Positions 1 to 9,200 are shown, numbered from the stretch's first letter. The stretch: DNA of 13,799 nt from Lachnospiraceae bacterium (GCA_029068665.1 JAIECC010000106.1:1-13799); one strand, 5' to 3'. Notes: a model not told the origin generated them from the sequence alone. Translations and numbers: made by a program.

Positions 1-1487
1 TTATGGGAATTAATTTTTCCAGAGCCCTGACTTTGAAATACGGTTATGCAGTGCGTAATTATCTGAATGAAAACCGGTCCGGTGCGATTTCTGTGGGCAG
101 GGGCATGACCTGTGTGCTGGGAATGGTAGTACAACGGGAACGGAGCATTCGGGAGTTTGTTAAGACTCCTTTCTATCGGGTGGTTGCTGCCATTGGAGCA
201 GCAGAAGAGACCTTCGAGGCTGAATGGAGAGCAGTAGAGGGAAGCCGGTATTTTAATTCTCCCAAGCTATATAAGGAAAATGGATTCTTAAAGCGGGAAG
301 ATGCAGAAGAATTAATCAAAGAAATGAGTCAGCCTCAGCCACTGGTTATGAAGGTAGAGAAGGTAGAAAAGAAGGTGGAAAAAAAGAATCCACCTATGCT
401 GTACAATCTGGCAGATTTGCAAAACGATTGTTCCCGACTGTTCAAAATCAGTCCGGATGAGACCTTAAAGCTGGTGCAGGAGTTATATGAAAAGAAGCTG
501 GTCACCTATCCAAGAACGGATGCCAGAGTGTTATCTACAGCAGTCAGTAAAGAAATTCATAAAAATATCGCCGGATTAAAGGGATATTCTGTTCTTGCCG
601 GTTATGCAGAGCAGATATTGACCGGTGGTTCCTATAAAGGAATCAGTAAGACCAAATATGTAAACGATAAGCAGATTACGGACCATTATGCCATTATACC
701 CACAGGGCAGGGACTGAGTGCCCTACAGGCATTATCCGGAACGGCAAAAGGCGTTTATGAGATTATTGCCAGACGGTTTTTATCCATCTTTTATCCTGCT
801 GCGGAATATCAGAAAGCAGCTTTGACCATGGAGCGAAAGGGTGAACGCTTTTTTGCAAGCTTTAAGGTATTATATAAGCAGGGATTTTTAGAAGTGGCAG
901 GAAAGGCATTTTCTAAGAAAAAAAGTGAAGAAGAGGAAGAAGAACGGTTTAGTCCGGAGTTGATTCGATACATTGCTTCTCTGAAAAAGGGAAGTGAAGT
1001 GGAAGCAAAGGAATTCGGAATCAAGGAAGGAGAGACCAAGCCGCCCAGCCGGTATACCTCCGGTACACTGGTTATTGCCATGGAAAAGGCAGGTTCCGAT
1101 ATTGAGGATGAAGAACTACGGGATTATATGAAGGGCAGCGGTATTGGCACCAGTGCTACCCGGGCAGAGATTATAAAGAAACTGATGAATATTCAGTATA
1201 TGGCATTGAACAAAAAGACTCAGGTGGTGACTCCTACATTAAAAGGAGAGATGATTTATGATATTGTATATTATTCCATTAATGCTCTGCTTCAGCCGAA
1301 GCTGACTGCAAGCTGGGAAAAGGGCTTGGGACAGGTAGAACGGGGAGAAATCACAGAAGAGCATTATATGAAAATATTAGAAGATTTTGTAGTGAAAAAG
1401 ACGGAATTGGTAAAAGGATTAAACAATCAGAATGCCTTTACTCCGCTATTTGATAAGGCAGCAGGTTATTATAAGAAAGGAAAGTAA
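1..1487 (+). CDS. topB: DNA topoisomerase III (type IA), 5' end cut off by the window
   Basis: This is a type IA topoisomerase, which cuts one DNA strand through a tyrosyl linkage and passes the other strand; TopB mainly decatenates and resolves recombination intermediates. Residue numbers count from the ATG at base 3, which is almost certainly internal. The visible part begins in the GINFSRALT motif, so the TOPRIM domain (about the first 150 residues) lies outside the window. The catalytic tyrosine is Y169 in TYPRTDAR. Other family motifs are DHYAIIPTG at 227-235, a PPSRYTSGTLV segment near 347-357 and GIGTSATRAEII at 380-391. A lysine/glutamate-rich stretch (about 116-129) precedes the PPMLYNLADLQ motif. 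The protein stops without C-terminal zinc fingers. The usual SVGRVQTP motif reads SVGRGMTC here. The next gene starts one base after the stop, which indicates co-transcription. The assignment is secure; the true start is not visible. Confidence 0.93.
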   Translation, partial: MGINFSRALTLKYGYAVRNYLNENRSGAISVGRGMTCVLGMVVQRERSIREFVKTPFYRVVAAIGAAEETFEAEWRAVEGSRYFNSPKLYKENGFLKREDAEELIKEMSQPQPLVMKVEKVEKKVEKKNPPMLYNLADLQNDCSRLFKISPDETLKLVQELYEKKLVTYPRTDARVLSTAVSKEIHKNIAGLKGYSVLAGYAEQILTGGSYKGISKTKYVNDKQITDHYAIIPTGQGLSALQALSGTAKGVYEIIARRFLSIFYPAAEYQKAALTMERKGERFFASFKVLYKQGFLEVAGKAFSKKKSEEEEEERFSPELIRYIASLKKGSEVEAKEFGIKEGETKPPSRYTSGTLVIAMEKAGSDIEDEELRDYMKGSGIGTSATRAEIIKKLMNIQYMALNKKTQVVTPTLKGEMIYDIVYYSINALLQPKLTASWEKGLGQVERGEITEEHYMKILEDFVVKKTELVKGLNNQNAFTPLFDKAAGYYKKGK

Positions 1488-1488
1488 T

Positions 1489-2178
1489 ATGAATCAGGAA
1501 GAGTTAAAAGCAGCATGTCAGGTGAAACGATTATTTCAGCAATTCGAGGAGACCATGGCAGGGGCGTTATTAGAGAAGTATGAATTTCCATGGGAGGTAT
1601 TACCTTATATTCATGATTTTATTCTACAGCTGGGTCCTACGTTATCGGAGGAATTATATGAGGAGCGAGAAGAACATGTCTGGATTGCCAGAACGGCGAA
1701 GATATATCCCACTGCATATATAGCCGGTCCCACCATTATCGGACCGGATACGGAAGTTCGTCCCGGTGCATTTATCCGTGGGAATGCTTTGGTAGGCAGC
1801 GGCTGTGTGATTGGTAATTCTACAGAGCTTAAGAATGTGATTTTGTTTAATTCCGTTCAGGTACCCCATTATAACTATGTGGGAGATTCTATTCTGGGAT
1901 ATAAGTCCCATATGGGAGCCGGAAGTATTACCAGTAATGTGAAGGCAGATAAGACCTTGGTTGAAGTGAAGAGTGAGGAAGGAACGCTTTCCACCGGTTT
2001 GAAGAAATTTGGAGCAATTTTAGGTGACCATGTAGAAATTGGCTGTAATACGGTCCTGAATCCGGGAACGGTGGTAGGCAGAAACAGCAATGTGTATCCG
2101 GTATCCATGGTACGGGGAGTGGTGCCGGAGGGGAGCATATATAAAAAGCAGGGAGAGCTGGCAGAAAAACGGATGTAA
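1489..2178 (+). CDS. GlmU-like left-handed beta-helix (hexapeptide repeat) protein, no nucleotidyltransferase domain
   Basis: The protein has 229 residues. The start is the ATG at 1489, one base after the topB stop, with the purine-rich AAAGGAAAG upstream; an earlier in-frame ATG at 1432 lies inside topB and is disfavoured. Residues 1-65 are a helical region. From about residue 70 on there are hexapeptide repeats typical of a left-handed beta helix (for example IYPTAYIAGPTIIGPDTEV and GDHVEIGCNTVLNPGTVVG). PHYNYVGDS (126-134) and GAGSITSN (143-150) resemble the acetyltransferase half of GlmU, and H127 aligns with the catalytic histidine of that domain. The uridylyltransferase half (the GXGTRM loop) is absent, so this is not a full GlmU, although such proteins are often labelled UDP-N-acetylglucosamine pyrophosphorylase. 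Acyl transfer to a nucleotide sugar or amino sugar is plausible but the substrate cannot be read from the sequence. It is probably in an operon with topB, without an obvious functional link. Confidence 0.85.
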   Translation: MNQEELKAACQVKRLFQQFEETMAGALLEKYEFPWEVLPYIHDFILQLGPTLSEELYEEREEHVWIARTAKIYPTAYIAGPTIIGPDTEVRPGAFIRGNALVGSGCVIGNSTELKNVILFNSVQVPHYNYVGDSILGYKSHMGAGSITSNVKADKTLVEVKSEEGTLSTGLKKFGAILGDHVEIGCNTVLNPGTVVGRNSNVYPVSMVRGVVPEGSIYKKQGELAEKRM

Positions 2179-2182
2179 AAAA

Positions 2183-2275
2183 ACTCCTCATGTTCCAGTC
2201 TGATATGTAGGTGTATTCACCAAGGGGTGTCCCTGTTAAGGACTGCAAAAGCAGAAGAATGGAAACATGAGGAGT
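2183..2275 (-). terminator. Long-stem intrinsic terminator with a structured loop between convergent genes
   Basis: The arms at 2183-2194 (ACTCCTCATGTT) and 2264-2275 (AACATGAGGAGT) are perfectly complementary over 12 bp. Two more G-C pairs form beyond a bulged A. On the minus strand the stem is followed directly by a run of T's (the seven A's at 2177-2183 of the plus strand, one shared with the stem), so it should terminate the minus-strand gene that ends at 2281. On the plus strand it is followed only by CTTATTTATT, a weaker signal for the beta-helix gene. The 69-base loop is not simple: it holds three 4-bp hairpins, at 2210-2221, 2223-2234 and 2243-2254. Terminator function on the minus strand is well supported; any further role is open. 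Confidence 0.75.
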
Positions 2276-2280
2276 CTTAT

Positions 2281-2736
2281 TTATTCATTTGTGGCTTCCG
2301 GTGTAGCAGCTTCTAAAGCATTTTTAATCGCCTGAATCAGAATCACGGAGGTATACTGACTGTCTGCGGAGCAGGTTAGTTCCTCTACCGATTCGATATT
2401 TGGCAGCTGGCTGTTGATTTCTTCCAGTGCAGGCGTTAACAGCGGATACATGGTCGTAACGGTTTCGTTTAGATTTACGATAGATACATCACAAATCCGG
2501 CTGCTGTCAACAGTTACCTGTACATCTAAGGTGGATTCGCCTAACTGTACGGTGGAAGCGTATACACCGGGGACGTAGGCTGCTGTTTCTGTAATTTCCG
2601 GCACAGAAGGTTTGGAATCTCCAGGCAGGAACATGAACAGGAGAAGTAAGAGCAGAAGAATACCCAGTACCACAAAAATAATGGTGTAAATGAGCTCTTT
2701 TGCTTTGAATATTAGGATTTTTGTATTCGAAGCCAT
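2281..2736 (-). CDS. Small membrane-anchored protein with a degenerate FMN-binding-like domain
   Basis: The protein has 151 residues. The start is the ATG at 2736-2734, chosen for the Shine-Dalgarno GAGGTGA just upstream; an in-frame ATG at 2805 would add 23 residues with no good ribosome site. Residues 16-37 are a strongly hydrophobic single span (leucine-rich) after a short basic N-terminus, so it is a signal anchor with the C-terminal part probably outside. A linker (38-52) leads to residues 53-144, which follow the FMN_bind layout: an opening PGVYASTV strand, VQVTVDSSRICDVSIVNLNET, then a C-terminal QYTSVILIQAIKNAL helix. The SGATxTS loop, which in flavinylated members carries the modified threonine, is replaced by CSADSQYTS. 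Covalent FMN attachment is therefore doubtful. The gene is divergent from addB and convergent with the beta-helix gene, so it is its own transcription unit. The family assignment is inferred from pattern only; the function is unknown. Confidence 0.7.
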   Translation of the reverse strand: MASNTKILIFKAKELIYTIIFVVLGILLLLLLLFMFLPGDSKPSVPEITETAAYVPGVYASTVQLGESTLDVQVTVDSSRICDVSIVNLNETVTTMYPLLTPALEEINSQLPNIESVEELTCSADSQYTSVILIQAIKNALEAATPEATNE

Positions 2737-2738
2737 AA

Positions 2739-2768
2739 CTGTCACCTCTCGTTTTCTATAGTTATATA
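2739..2768 (+). promoter_or_regulatory. Possible addB promoter in the divergent intergenic region
   Basis: In the 97-base gap between the divergent genes, CTGTCA (2739-2744, four of six matches to TTGACA) and TATATA (2763-2768) are 18 bp apart and point toward addB. The AT-rich core is flanked by the inverted repeat CACCTCT (2743-2749) and AGAGGTG (2774-2780). The left arm is also the ribosome site of the minus-strand gene. I found no convincing -35 for the minus-strand direction, though TATAAC within the same AT core could serve as its -10. This is a weak call based on hexamers only. Confidence 0.35.
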
Positions 2769-2788
2769 TATTCAGAGGTGGGAAATTT

Positions 2789-2815
2789 ATGACAGGAAGA
2801 TACAAGGAGCTGTGA
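2789..2815 (+). other. Possible 8-codon leader ORF before addB
   Basis: An ATG at 2789 follows AGAGGTGGG by a good ribosome-site spacing and reads MTGRYKEL before a TGA at 2813-2815. This is 18 bases before addB's ATG and overlaps no other gene. Its codons show no run of one amino acid that would suggest classical attenuation. It may be translated as a leader peptide, or it may be chance in a purine-rich leader. Confidence 0.25.
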
Positions 2816-2833
2816 GAAGAAGGGAGCAGGGAA

Positions 2834-5800
2834 ATGATTCAGATAATTGAAGGTCCCAGTGGTTCCGGAAAAAGTCATTTAGTTTATGAAGAAATGATAC
2901 AGGCATCCATGGAATCACCGGAACAGAAATTCTTTTTGATTGTACCGGAGCAGTTTACCATGCAGGCTCAGCGGGATATCGTAACCCTTCATCCGAAGCA
3001 TGGCACCATGAATATTGACATTGTCAGCTTTAATCGTCTGGCTTATCGTGTGTTTGAGGAGTTGAATATCCGGTGTGATCAGGTTCTGGAGGACTTTGGA
3101 AAAAGCATGCTGCTGCAGCGGATTCTAATCGAAAACCGAAAAGAATTGCCGGTGTTTGGTTCCTGTCTGAATAAGGCCGGCTTTATTGATGAATTAAAAT
3201 CCCTGTTCACGGAATTGTTCCAGTATCGGATTGGAAGGGAGACAATGGCACAGGTATATGAGAAGCTATCCGGACATGGTATGCTGAAACAGAAGCTTCA
3301 TGACCTGCTTTTTGTATATGATGCCTTTCAGAAGGAAATCCAGGGAAGATATATTATTGCAGAGCATGTATTGGAAATGCTGGCAAAGCATGTTCCGGAG
3401 TCTATGCTGCTGCAGGGGAGCATTCTGTATCTGGATGGATATACCGGGTTTACACCGGTTCAGTATGAATTACTGGAAGAACTGGCACAGGTAAGTGAAG
3501 CGTTACATATTACCGTTACCATTGATAAAGAGAGTGCAGAACAGGAAACCTGTGAAGAACATGCATTGTTTTATTTAAGTAAGGATACGATACACCGGAT
3601 TCAACAGCTTGGAGAACGGCTTGGACTTTATGTAGAAGAATTCTTTTTAGAAGGTAATTGTCCGCGATTTACAGGAGCAGAAGAATTAAGACATTTGGAA
3701 GCCAATCTGTTTCGTTATCCCTACGAGATATGGAAAGAACCGGTTAAGGATATCCACATACAGGTCATGCGGAATCCCAGACAGGAGCTGCGAAAGGTGG
3801 CAAGACAGATTCATGCCATGGTGCGGAACGGACAGTACCGCTATCAGGATATTGCAGTGATTCACGGGAATCTGGAAGAACTGGAGCCTTTGGCGGAGGA
3901 ATTGCTGCCAAGATTTAGAATTCCTTATTTCATGGATACGAACCAGAGTATCTATATGAATCCCTGTCTGGAGTGTATTCGGGCGGTTCTGGACATTGTT
4001 GAGAAGGATTATTCCTATGAAAGTGTATTTCGTTTTTTAAAAACCGGCGTGACGGGAATCGCACCGGATCTATTAGAGCAATTAGAAAATTATGTCATTC
4101 GTCGGGGAATTCGGGGATTTTCCTGGTGGCAGTCGGTTTTTCAGACCGAAGGGGAAGAAGCGCAGAAGAAAGAAGATTTTCTTCCGATTCTACGCTGCGG
4201 TATAGCGGTTATGGACTGTCTGGCACCGGTGACTCAGGCACTCCGGCAGGCAGAAACCGTATCGGACTATATAAAGATTTTACAGGATTTGTTAGAAAAA
4301 CTGAATATGCAGGAGCAATTAGAGGCAGCAGCTGATTCCTTTGAAGCAGATGGTAATCTGATACAGGCAAAATCATATCGGCAGATTTACGGGAAGGTAT
4401 CTGAGATTTGGGAAAAAATGGATGCCATTCTGGGAAAGGAAGCAATGCAGCCGGAGGAATTCCGGTCGGTGTTGGAAACCGGATTGGATGATATTTCATT
4501 GGGTGTGATTCCACCCAGTCTGGATCAGGTGACCATTGGTGACATTGAACGTACCCGATTAAATCATGTTAAGGTATTGTTCGTACTTGGTGTCAATGAT
4601 GGGATTATTCCAAGAGTGACCAAAGGCGGAGGGATTCTTTCCGAAGCAGACCGGAGCTTTCTCAGTCAGGACTTAGAGCTGGCTCCCGATTCCAGAAGCC
4701 GGGTATTTCGGGAACAGTTCTATTTATACCAGAACGTAACGAAGCCGTCAGAACAGCTTTACCTTAACTATCATGTACAGGATGGGGATGGAAATGAAGT
4801 ACTTCCGGCATATTTGATTGGACGGATTCAGAAGCTGTTTCCGTCGCTAAAGCAGGAGACACTTGTCAGCGAAGGATTAGAGTGGAACAATCTGGAAACA
4901 TGGGAAGATAGTACGGATATGATTTCGGCTGCATTTCAGCAGGAAGAGACCCTGACTGAAAGGGAAGCGGATTTGTGGAAGGGGTTATATGACTATTATC
5001 AGGCGAATGAGCCCCGGATACTGGACCGGATACAACAGGGAATGCAGTATAACAATGTGGAGCATTATATCAGCCCCCAGACGGCTGCCCGATTATATGG
5101 AACTATATTAAATACCAGTGTATCCCGACTGGAAACCTACAGCCGTTGTCCCTATCAGTTCTATCTGGAGTATGGATTGGGACTGAAGAAACGGGAAAAA
5201 AATGAGGTGACCCTGGGAGACATGGGAAGCCTTCTGCATCATGTAGTAGAGCAGATTTTTAAGCGGGTAGAAAGCCGGGAAGCAGAAGAGATTTTGTTAT
5301 CAGAGACTTCGGAAACCATATGGGATAGGATTACGGATGAAGAGCTGGTGACTATGGTTCAGGAAGAGATACAGGGAGCAGTGGGGCAGGAAGAGGATAG
5401 TGTTTATCTGTATTCACATGCCAATCGGCAGCTGTTGAACCGGATTCAGCAAACGGCAGCCTATGCAGCCGTAGATCTGAAGCAGCAGCTTCTGCGGGGA
5501 ACCATGATTCCCTATCGGTTTGAAATGACCTTTAACCGGAGTACATCCGATGCTGACTGTCAGCATTTAGAGGCGGCAGAGCTGCCCTTAGGTCAGGATT
5601 CCCTCATGAAAATGAGCGGTATCATAGACCGAATCGATATCTGTCAGGATGAACAGCATGTATATGTAAAAGTACTGGATTATAAAAGCAGCAGTAAGGA
5701 TATTGATGTGGATCATGTAAATGCAGGTCTGCAGCTGCAATTGCTGGTATATACCAATGTGGTATTGGAAGTGTTGCAAAAGAAGTTTCCGGAGAAGGAG

Positions 5801-6295
5801 GTTATACCGGCAGGGTCCCTGTATTATGGGTTCCGTATCCCTATGGTAGAAAAGACCGGTAAAAAGATAACGGAGGCTTTAAGCAGGAAGATTAGCAGGG
5901 AAACAGCCCTGACCGGAATTGTAAACAAAGAGGAACCATGTGTTTCTCTGCTGGGAGATGAAGAGGTTCTTCCGGTAAGAATCAAGGAAATCGATGGCAT
6001 ACCTACCGTCATGGACAGCAAGCATGTGGTAAATTCAGAGCAGTATCAGGAGCTTCTGGTTCAGGCCCGTGATGTGGCAGCTGCTATCGGTTCGGCTATG
6101 CTGGACGGACAAATCCCCATCCGGCCGGTGAAGACAGGAAGAAGCCTGCCTTGTGATTACTGTGACTATCAGGATGTATGTAAGCTGGACTGCGGGGATG
6201 GGGGAAATCAGATTTGTACAGTAAAGCAGTTAAAGGAATTACGGAAAGGAGACAGCAGCTATGGAATGGACAGCCGACCAAAAGGCAGTAATTGA
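2834..6295 (+). CDS. addB: AddAB helicase-nuclease, AddB subunit
   Basis: The protein has 1153 residues, close to the roughly 1160 usual for AddB. With AddA it processes double-strand DNA ends to 3' tails for RecA loading, and AddB is the subunit that recognises Chi. The N-terminus carries a Walker A motif, GPSGSGKS (7-14), followed by the AddB-type VPEQFTMQAQRDI. The middle is an inactivated UvrD-like helicase fold, including GDIERTRLNHVKVLFVLGVNDGIIP (569-593). The C-terminal RecB-type nuclease has SLLHHVVEQIF (799-809), D932 in IDRID and VLDYKSS (947-953) with D949 and K951. Four cysteines for the [4Fe-4S] cluster are visible: C772 in YSRCPYQFYLEY, and C1107, C1110 and C1116, with the C-x2-C-x5-C spacing of the Bacillus subtilis protein. 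AGGGA at 2821-2825 is the likely ribosome site. The last 35 bases overlap addA, so translation is probably coupled. Confidence 0.97.
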   Translation: MIQIIEGPSGSGKSHLVYEEMIQASMESPEQKFFLIVPEQFTMQAQRDIVTLHPKHGTMNIDIVSFNRLAYRVFEELNIRCDQVLEDFGKSMLLQRILIENRKELPVFGSCLNKAGFIDELKSLFTELFQYRIGRETMAQVYEKLSGHGMLKQKLHDLLFVYDAFQKEIQGRYIIAEHVLEMLAKHVPESMLLQGSILYLDGYTGFTPVQYELLEELAQVSEALHITVTIDKESAEQETCEEHALFYLSKDTIHRIQQLGERLGLYVEEFFLEGNCPRFTGAEELRHLEANLFRYPYEIWKEPVKDIHIQVMRNPRQELRKVARQIHAMVRNGQYRYQDIAVIHGNLEELEPLAEELLPRFRIPYFMDTNQSIYMNPCLECIRAVLDIVEKDYSYESVFRFLKTGVTGIAPDLLEQLENYVIRRGIRGFSWWQSVFQTEGEEAQKKEDFLPILRCGIAVMDCLAPVTQALRQAETVSDYIKILQDLLEKLNMQEQLEAAADSFEADGNLIQAKSYRQIYGKVSEIWEKMDAILGKEAMQPEEFRSVLETGLDDISLGVIPPSLDQVTIGDIERTRLNHVKVLFVLGVNDGIIPRVTKGGGILSEADRSFLSQDLELAPDSRSRVFREQFYLYQNVTKPSEQLYLNYHVQDGDGNEVLPAYLIGRIQKLFPSLKQETLVSEGLEWNNLETWEDSTDMISAAFQQEETLTEREADLWKGLYDYYQANEPRILDRIQQGMQYNNVEHYISPQTAARLYGTILNTSVSRLETYSRCPYQFYLEYGLGLKKREKNEVTLGDMGSLLHHVVEQIFKRVESREAEEILLSETSETIWDRITDEELVTMVQEEIQGAVGQEEDSVYLYSHANRQLLNRIQQTAAYAAVDLKQQLLRGTMIPYRFEMTFNRSTSDADCQHLEAAELPLGQDSLMKMSGIIDRIDICQDEQHVYVKVLDYKSSSKDIDVDHVNAGLQLQLLVYTNVVLEVLQKKFPEKEVIPAGSLYYGFRIPMVEKTGKKITEALSRKISRETALTGIVNKEEPCVSLLGDEEVLPVRIKEIDGIPTVMDSKHVVNSEQYQELLVQARDVAAAIGSAMLDGQIPIRPVKTGRSLPCDYCDYQDVCKLDCGDGGNQICTVKQLKELRKGDSSYGMDSRPKGSN

Positions 6296-9200
6296 GAATC
6301 GAAAAGGAACGTTGCTGGTTTCTGCTGCTGCCGGTTCCGGTAAGACTGCAGTTCTGGTACAACGGATATTAGAATGGGTCGTGAAAGAAGAAAAGGATAT
6401 TGATGAATTTCTGGTTGTGACCTTTACAAGGGCGGCGGCGGCACAAATGCGGAATAAAATACGAAAGGCATTGGAAGACTTGCAGGAGCAGCAGCCGGAC
6501 AACCAGCATGTGATTAAGCAGCTTTCTCTCATTCATCGTGCCAATATTACGACCATAGACAGCTTTTGTAAGGAGTTGGTCAGCGAACATTTTCAGGAGC
6601 TGGAAATCGATCCATCCATGCGGATTATGGATGAAACCGAAGGAACACTGATGCAGGAGGATGTGCTGGAGCGGGTGTTGGAGCAGGCATATGAGAAGCA
6701 GGAGGAAGAAATGCTGGAGCTTCATCAGTATATGAATGCCATCCGTTCCGATGAAAATATCCGGAAGCTTCTTCGTAGAATCCAACGTCAGGCGGACAGC
6801 TTTCCCTATCCGTTTCAGTGGCTGGAGGAGGCACGAAGAGAAGCTTTGGTGTGGGAGGAAAAGGAGCTGGAGCAGCAGCCTTGGATACAGATGCTGATTG
6901 GGGATATTCAGTCCATGATGGCAGAGGTACAGAATATACCCAGACAGGTCTGTATGGAATATGGATGCTTAGAATCTGCCTGGCGGCCAAATTCCTATGA
7001 GAAATATTGTGCTTATTTTCAGGAAGAATGTCAGATGCTGGATACTATAGAACAGGCGAGTACCTATTCAGAACTGCAGCATGCCTTTGATACCGGTAGC
7101 CGTACCTTTAAGCGATTTATCTGGAAGAATTCCGGTGTGCCGGAATCCTATTATTTAACTGAACTATGGGAAACCTATAGTAAGGTAAAGAAAGATGCTG
7201 CATCCTATGTCCGTTTGTCTTTGTCAGAGATTGGAGAACAGCAGCAGGATGTCAGCCGGGTCCTGCTTACGATTTTAGACCTGACAGAAGCCTTTATGAG
7301 GGAATATCAGAAGGAAAAGCTGGCAAAAAACTGCATGGATTTCAGTGATGTGGAGCATTATGCCCTTGCAGTGCTGGCAAAGGGAATGGAGGAAGGAAGA
7401 CCGGTTCCTACAGAAGCAGCAGAGCAATTGCAGGCAGCTTATGTAGAAATTCTGATTGATGAATATCAGGATTCCAATGATTTACAGGAGGCGATTTTGA
7501 CCAGTATTGCCAGAAGAGAGGGGCAGGAATACAGCAATCTGTTCATGGTGGGGGATATGAAACAGAGCATTTATAAGTTTCGTATGGCAAGACCCAGATT
7601 GTTTCAGGAAAAATACGAAGAATTTTCTGCAGACTGGGAGAAAGACACTCTGACAAAAAAGATAGAATTAAAACAGAATTTTCGGAGCCGTGCAGTTGTA
7701 CTGGAAGCGGTGAATGCATTCTTTTACCAGATCATGACAAAGGGATTGGGAGGAATTGAGTACACTGATCAGGCGGCATTGGTGCCGGGACGGAAGTTTC
7801 AAGAAAACGAACAGCAGGCAGATTATGGAACTGAAGTGTTATTTCTAGATGCTTTTTCGGCAGATTCTGATAGTACATCAGAAGAGGAGACGGATGGTGA
7901 GCAGGAGCCGGATCAAGAGGAAATAGACGCAATAGAACTAGAAGCGCGATTGGCTGCGGAACGGATTCATGAATTGTGTGATTCTTCGGAACCATTGCCG
8001 GTATGGGATGAGGATTTGCAGGCTTATCGTCCATGCAGGTATCGGGATATTGTGATTTTGCTGCGCACCATTAAGGGATGGTCTGAGGTATTCAGCCGGG
8101 TACTGATGGATGCAGAAATACCGGTATATGCAGAAAGTGGAAAGGGATATTTTGATTCCGTAGAAGTCAAAAATCTGTTGTGTATGCTGGCAGTGATTGA
8201 TAATGCCAGAGATGATATTGCCCTGGCAGGGGTATTGCGAAGCCCATTGGTATCCATAACGGATGAAGAACTGGCTTATATGCGGAGCTGTTGCAGGAAG
8301 GGTGACCTGTGGGAAGTTCTTCATGCCTGTGTGGATATGGAGGACTTTGATTCCGAACTAAAAGGAAAGCTGGAAGAGTTTTTTGACAGGCTTCGAATAT
8401 GGAAGGAACAGAAGACATATAGTACCATTCGGGAATTGATCTGGAATATCTTAAATACCACCGGATATTATATCTATGTGGGTGCCATGCCAAATGGTGT
8501 ACGAAGACAGGGGAATATACTAAAGCTGATTGAAAAGGCAAGTGCATATGAAAATACCAGCTATCGTGGACTGTTTGACTTTTTACGCTACATTGAACGA
8601 ATGAAAATAACCGAACAGGATTTTGGCGAGGCGGTGGTATTGGGAGCCAATGATAATCTGGTCCGGGTTATGACGGTACATAAAAGTAAAGGACTGGAAT
8701 TTCCGGTAGTATTTTTATGTGGTTGTGGAAAGGGATTTAATCAGCGGGATGCGGAGGAAACGGTATTGGTGGATGCCGACTGCTATCTGGCTGTGAATGA
8801 TAAGCATCTGGAAGAGCATTATTATGAAAAAACAGAGAAGCGAAACTGGATGGCCCGGCATATGAAAGAGGAAAATCTGGCAGAGGAACTTCGAATTCTG
8901 TATGTTGCCATGACGAGAGCTCAGGAAAAACTGATTCTGACGGGGATGGTTAATTCAAAAATGGCAAAGAAAAATGAAGCCTACCGGTGCCTGTACAATC
9001 GGTACAATGAAGAATCTCCGGAAGAACCGACAACGGATACATTTGATTTTGCCGCTCTGAACAGCCTGGGAAAATACCAGATTGCCAAAGGAGATTCTTA
9101 TTTATCCTGGATGGTGGAATGTATTGTGGGAATACAAGGGCTGAATAGAAAGCAGGACTTTCTGAGTTATCGGATTGTGACACCGGAAGAGTTGGATGTC

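Noticed and set aside
1432..1488. Earlier start for the beta-helix protein
   Set aside because: It would lie within topB without a ribosome site. The ATG at 1489 directly follows the topB stop with AAAGGAAAG upstream.
2737..2805. Earlier start for the minus-strand membrane protein
   Set aside because: The 23 extra residues cover the intergenic control region, and GAGGTGA sits correctly for the ATG at 2736.
6369..6785. Minus-strand open frames inside addA and addB (also 7938-8547 and others)
   Set aside because: They lie wholly opposite strongly conserved coding sequence, lack ribosome sites and show no protein motifs; they are by-products of the codon use of the real genes.
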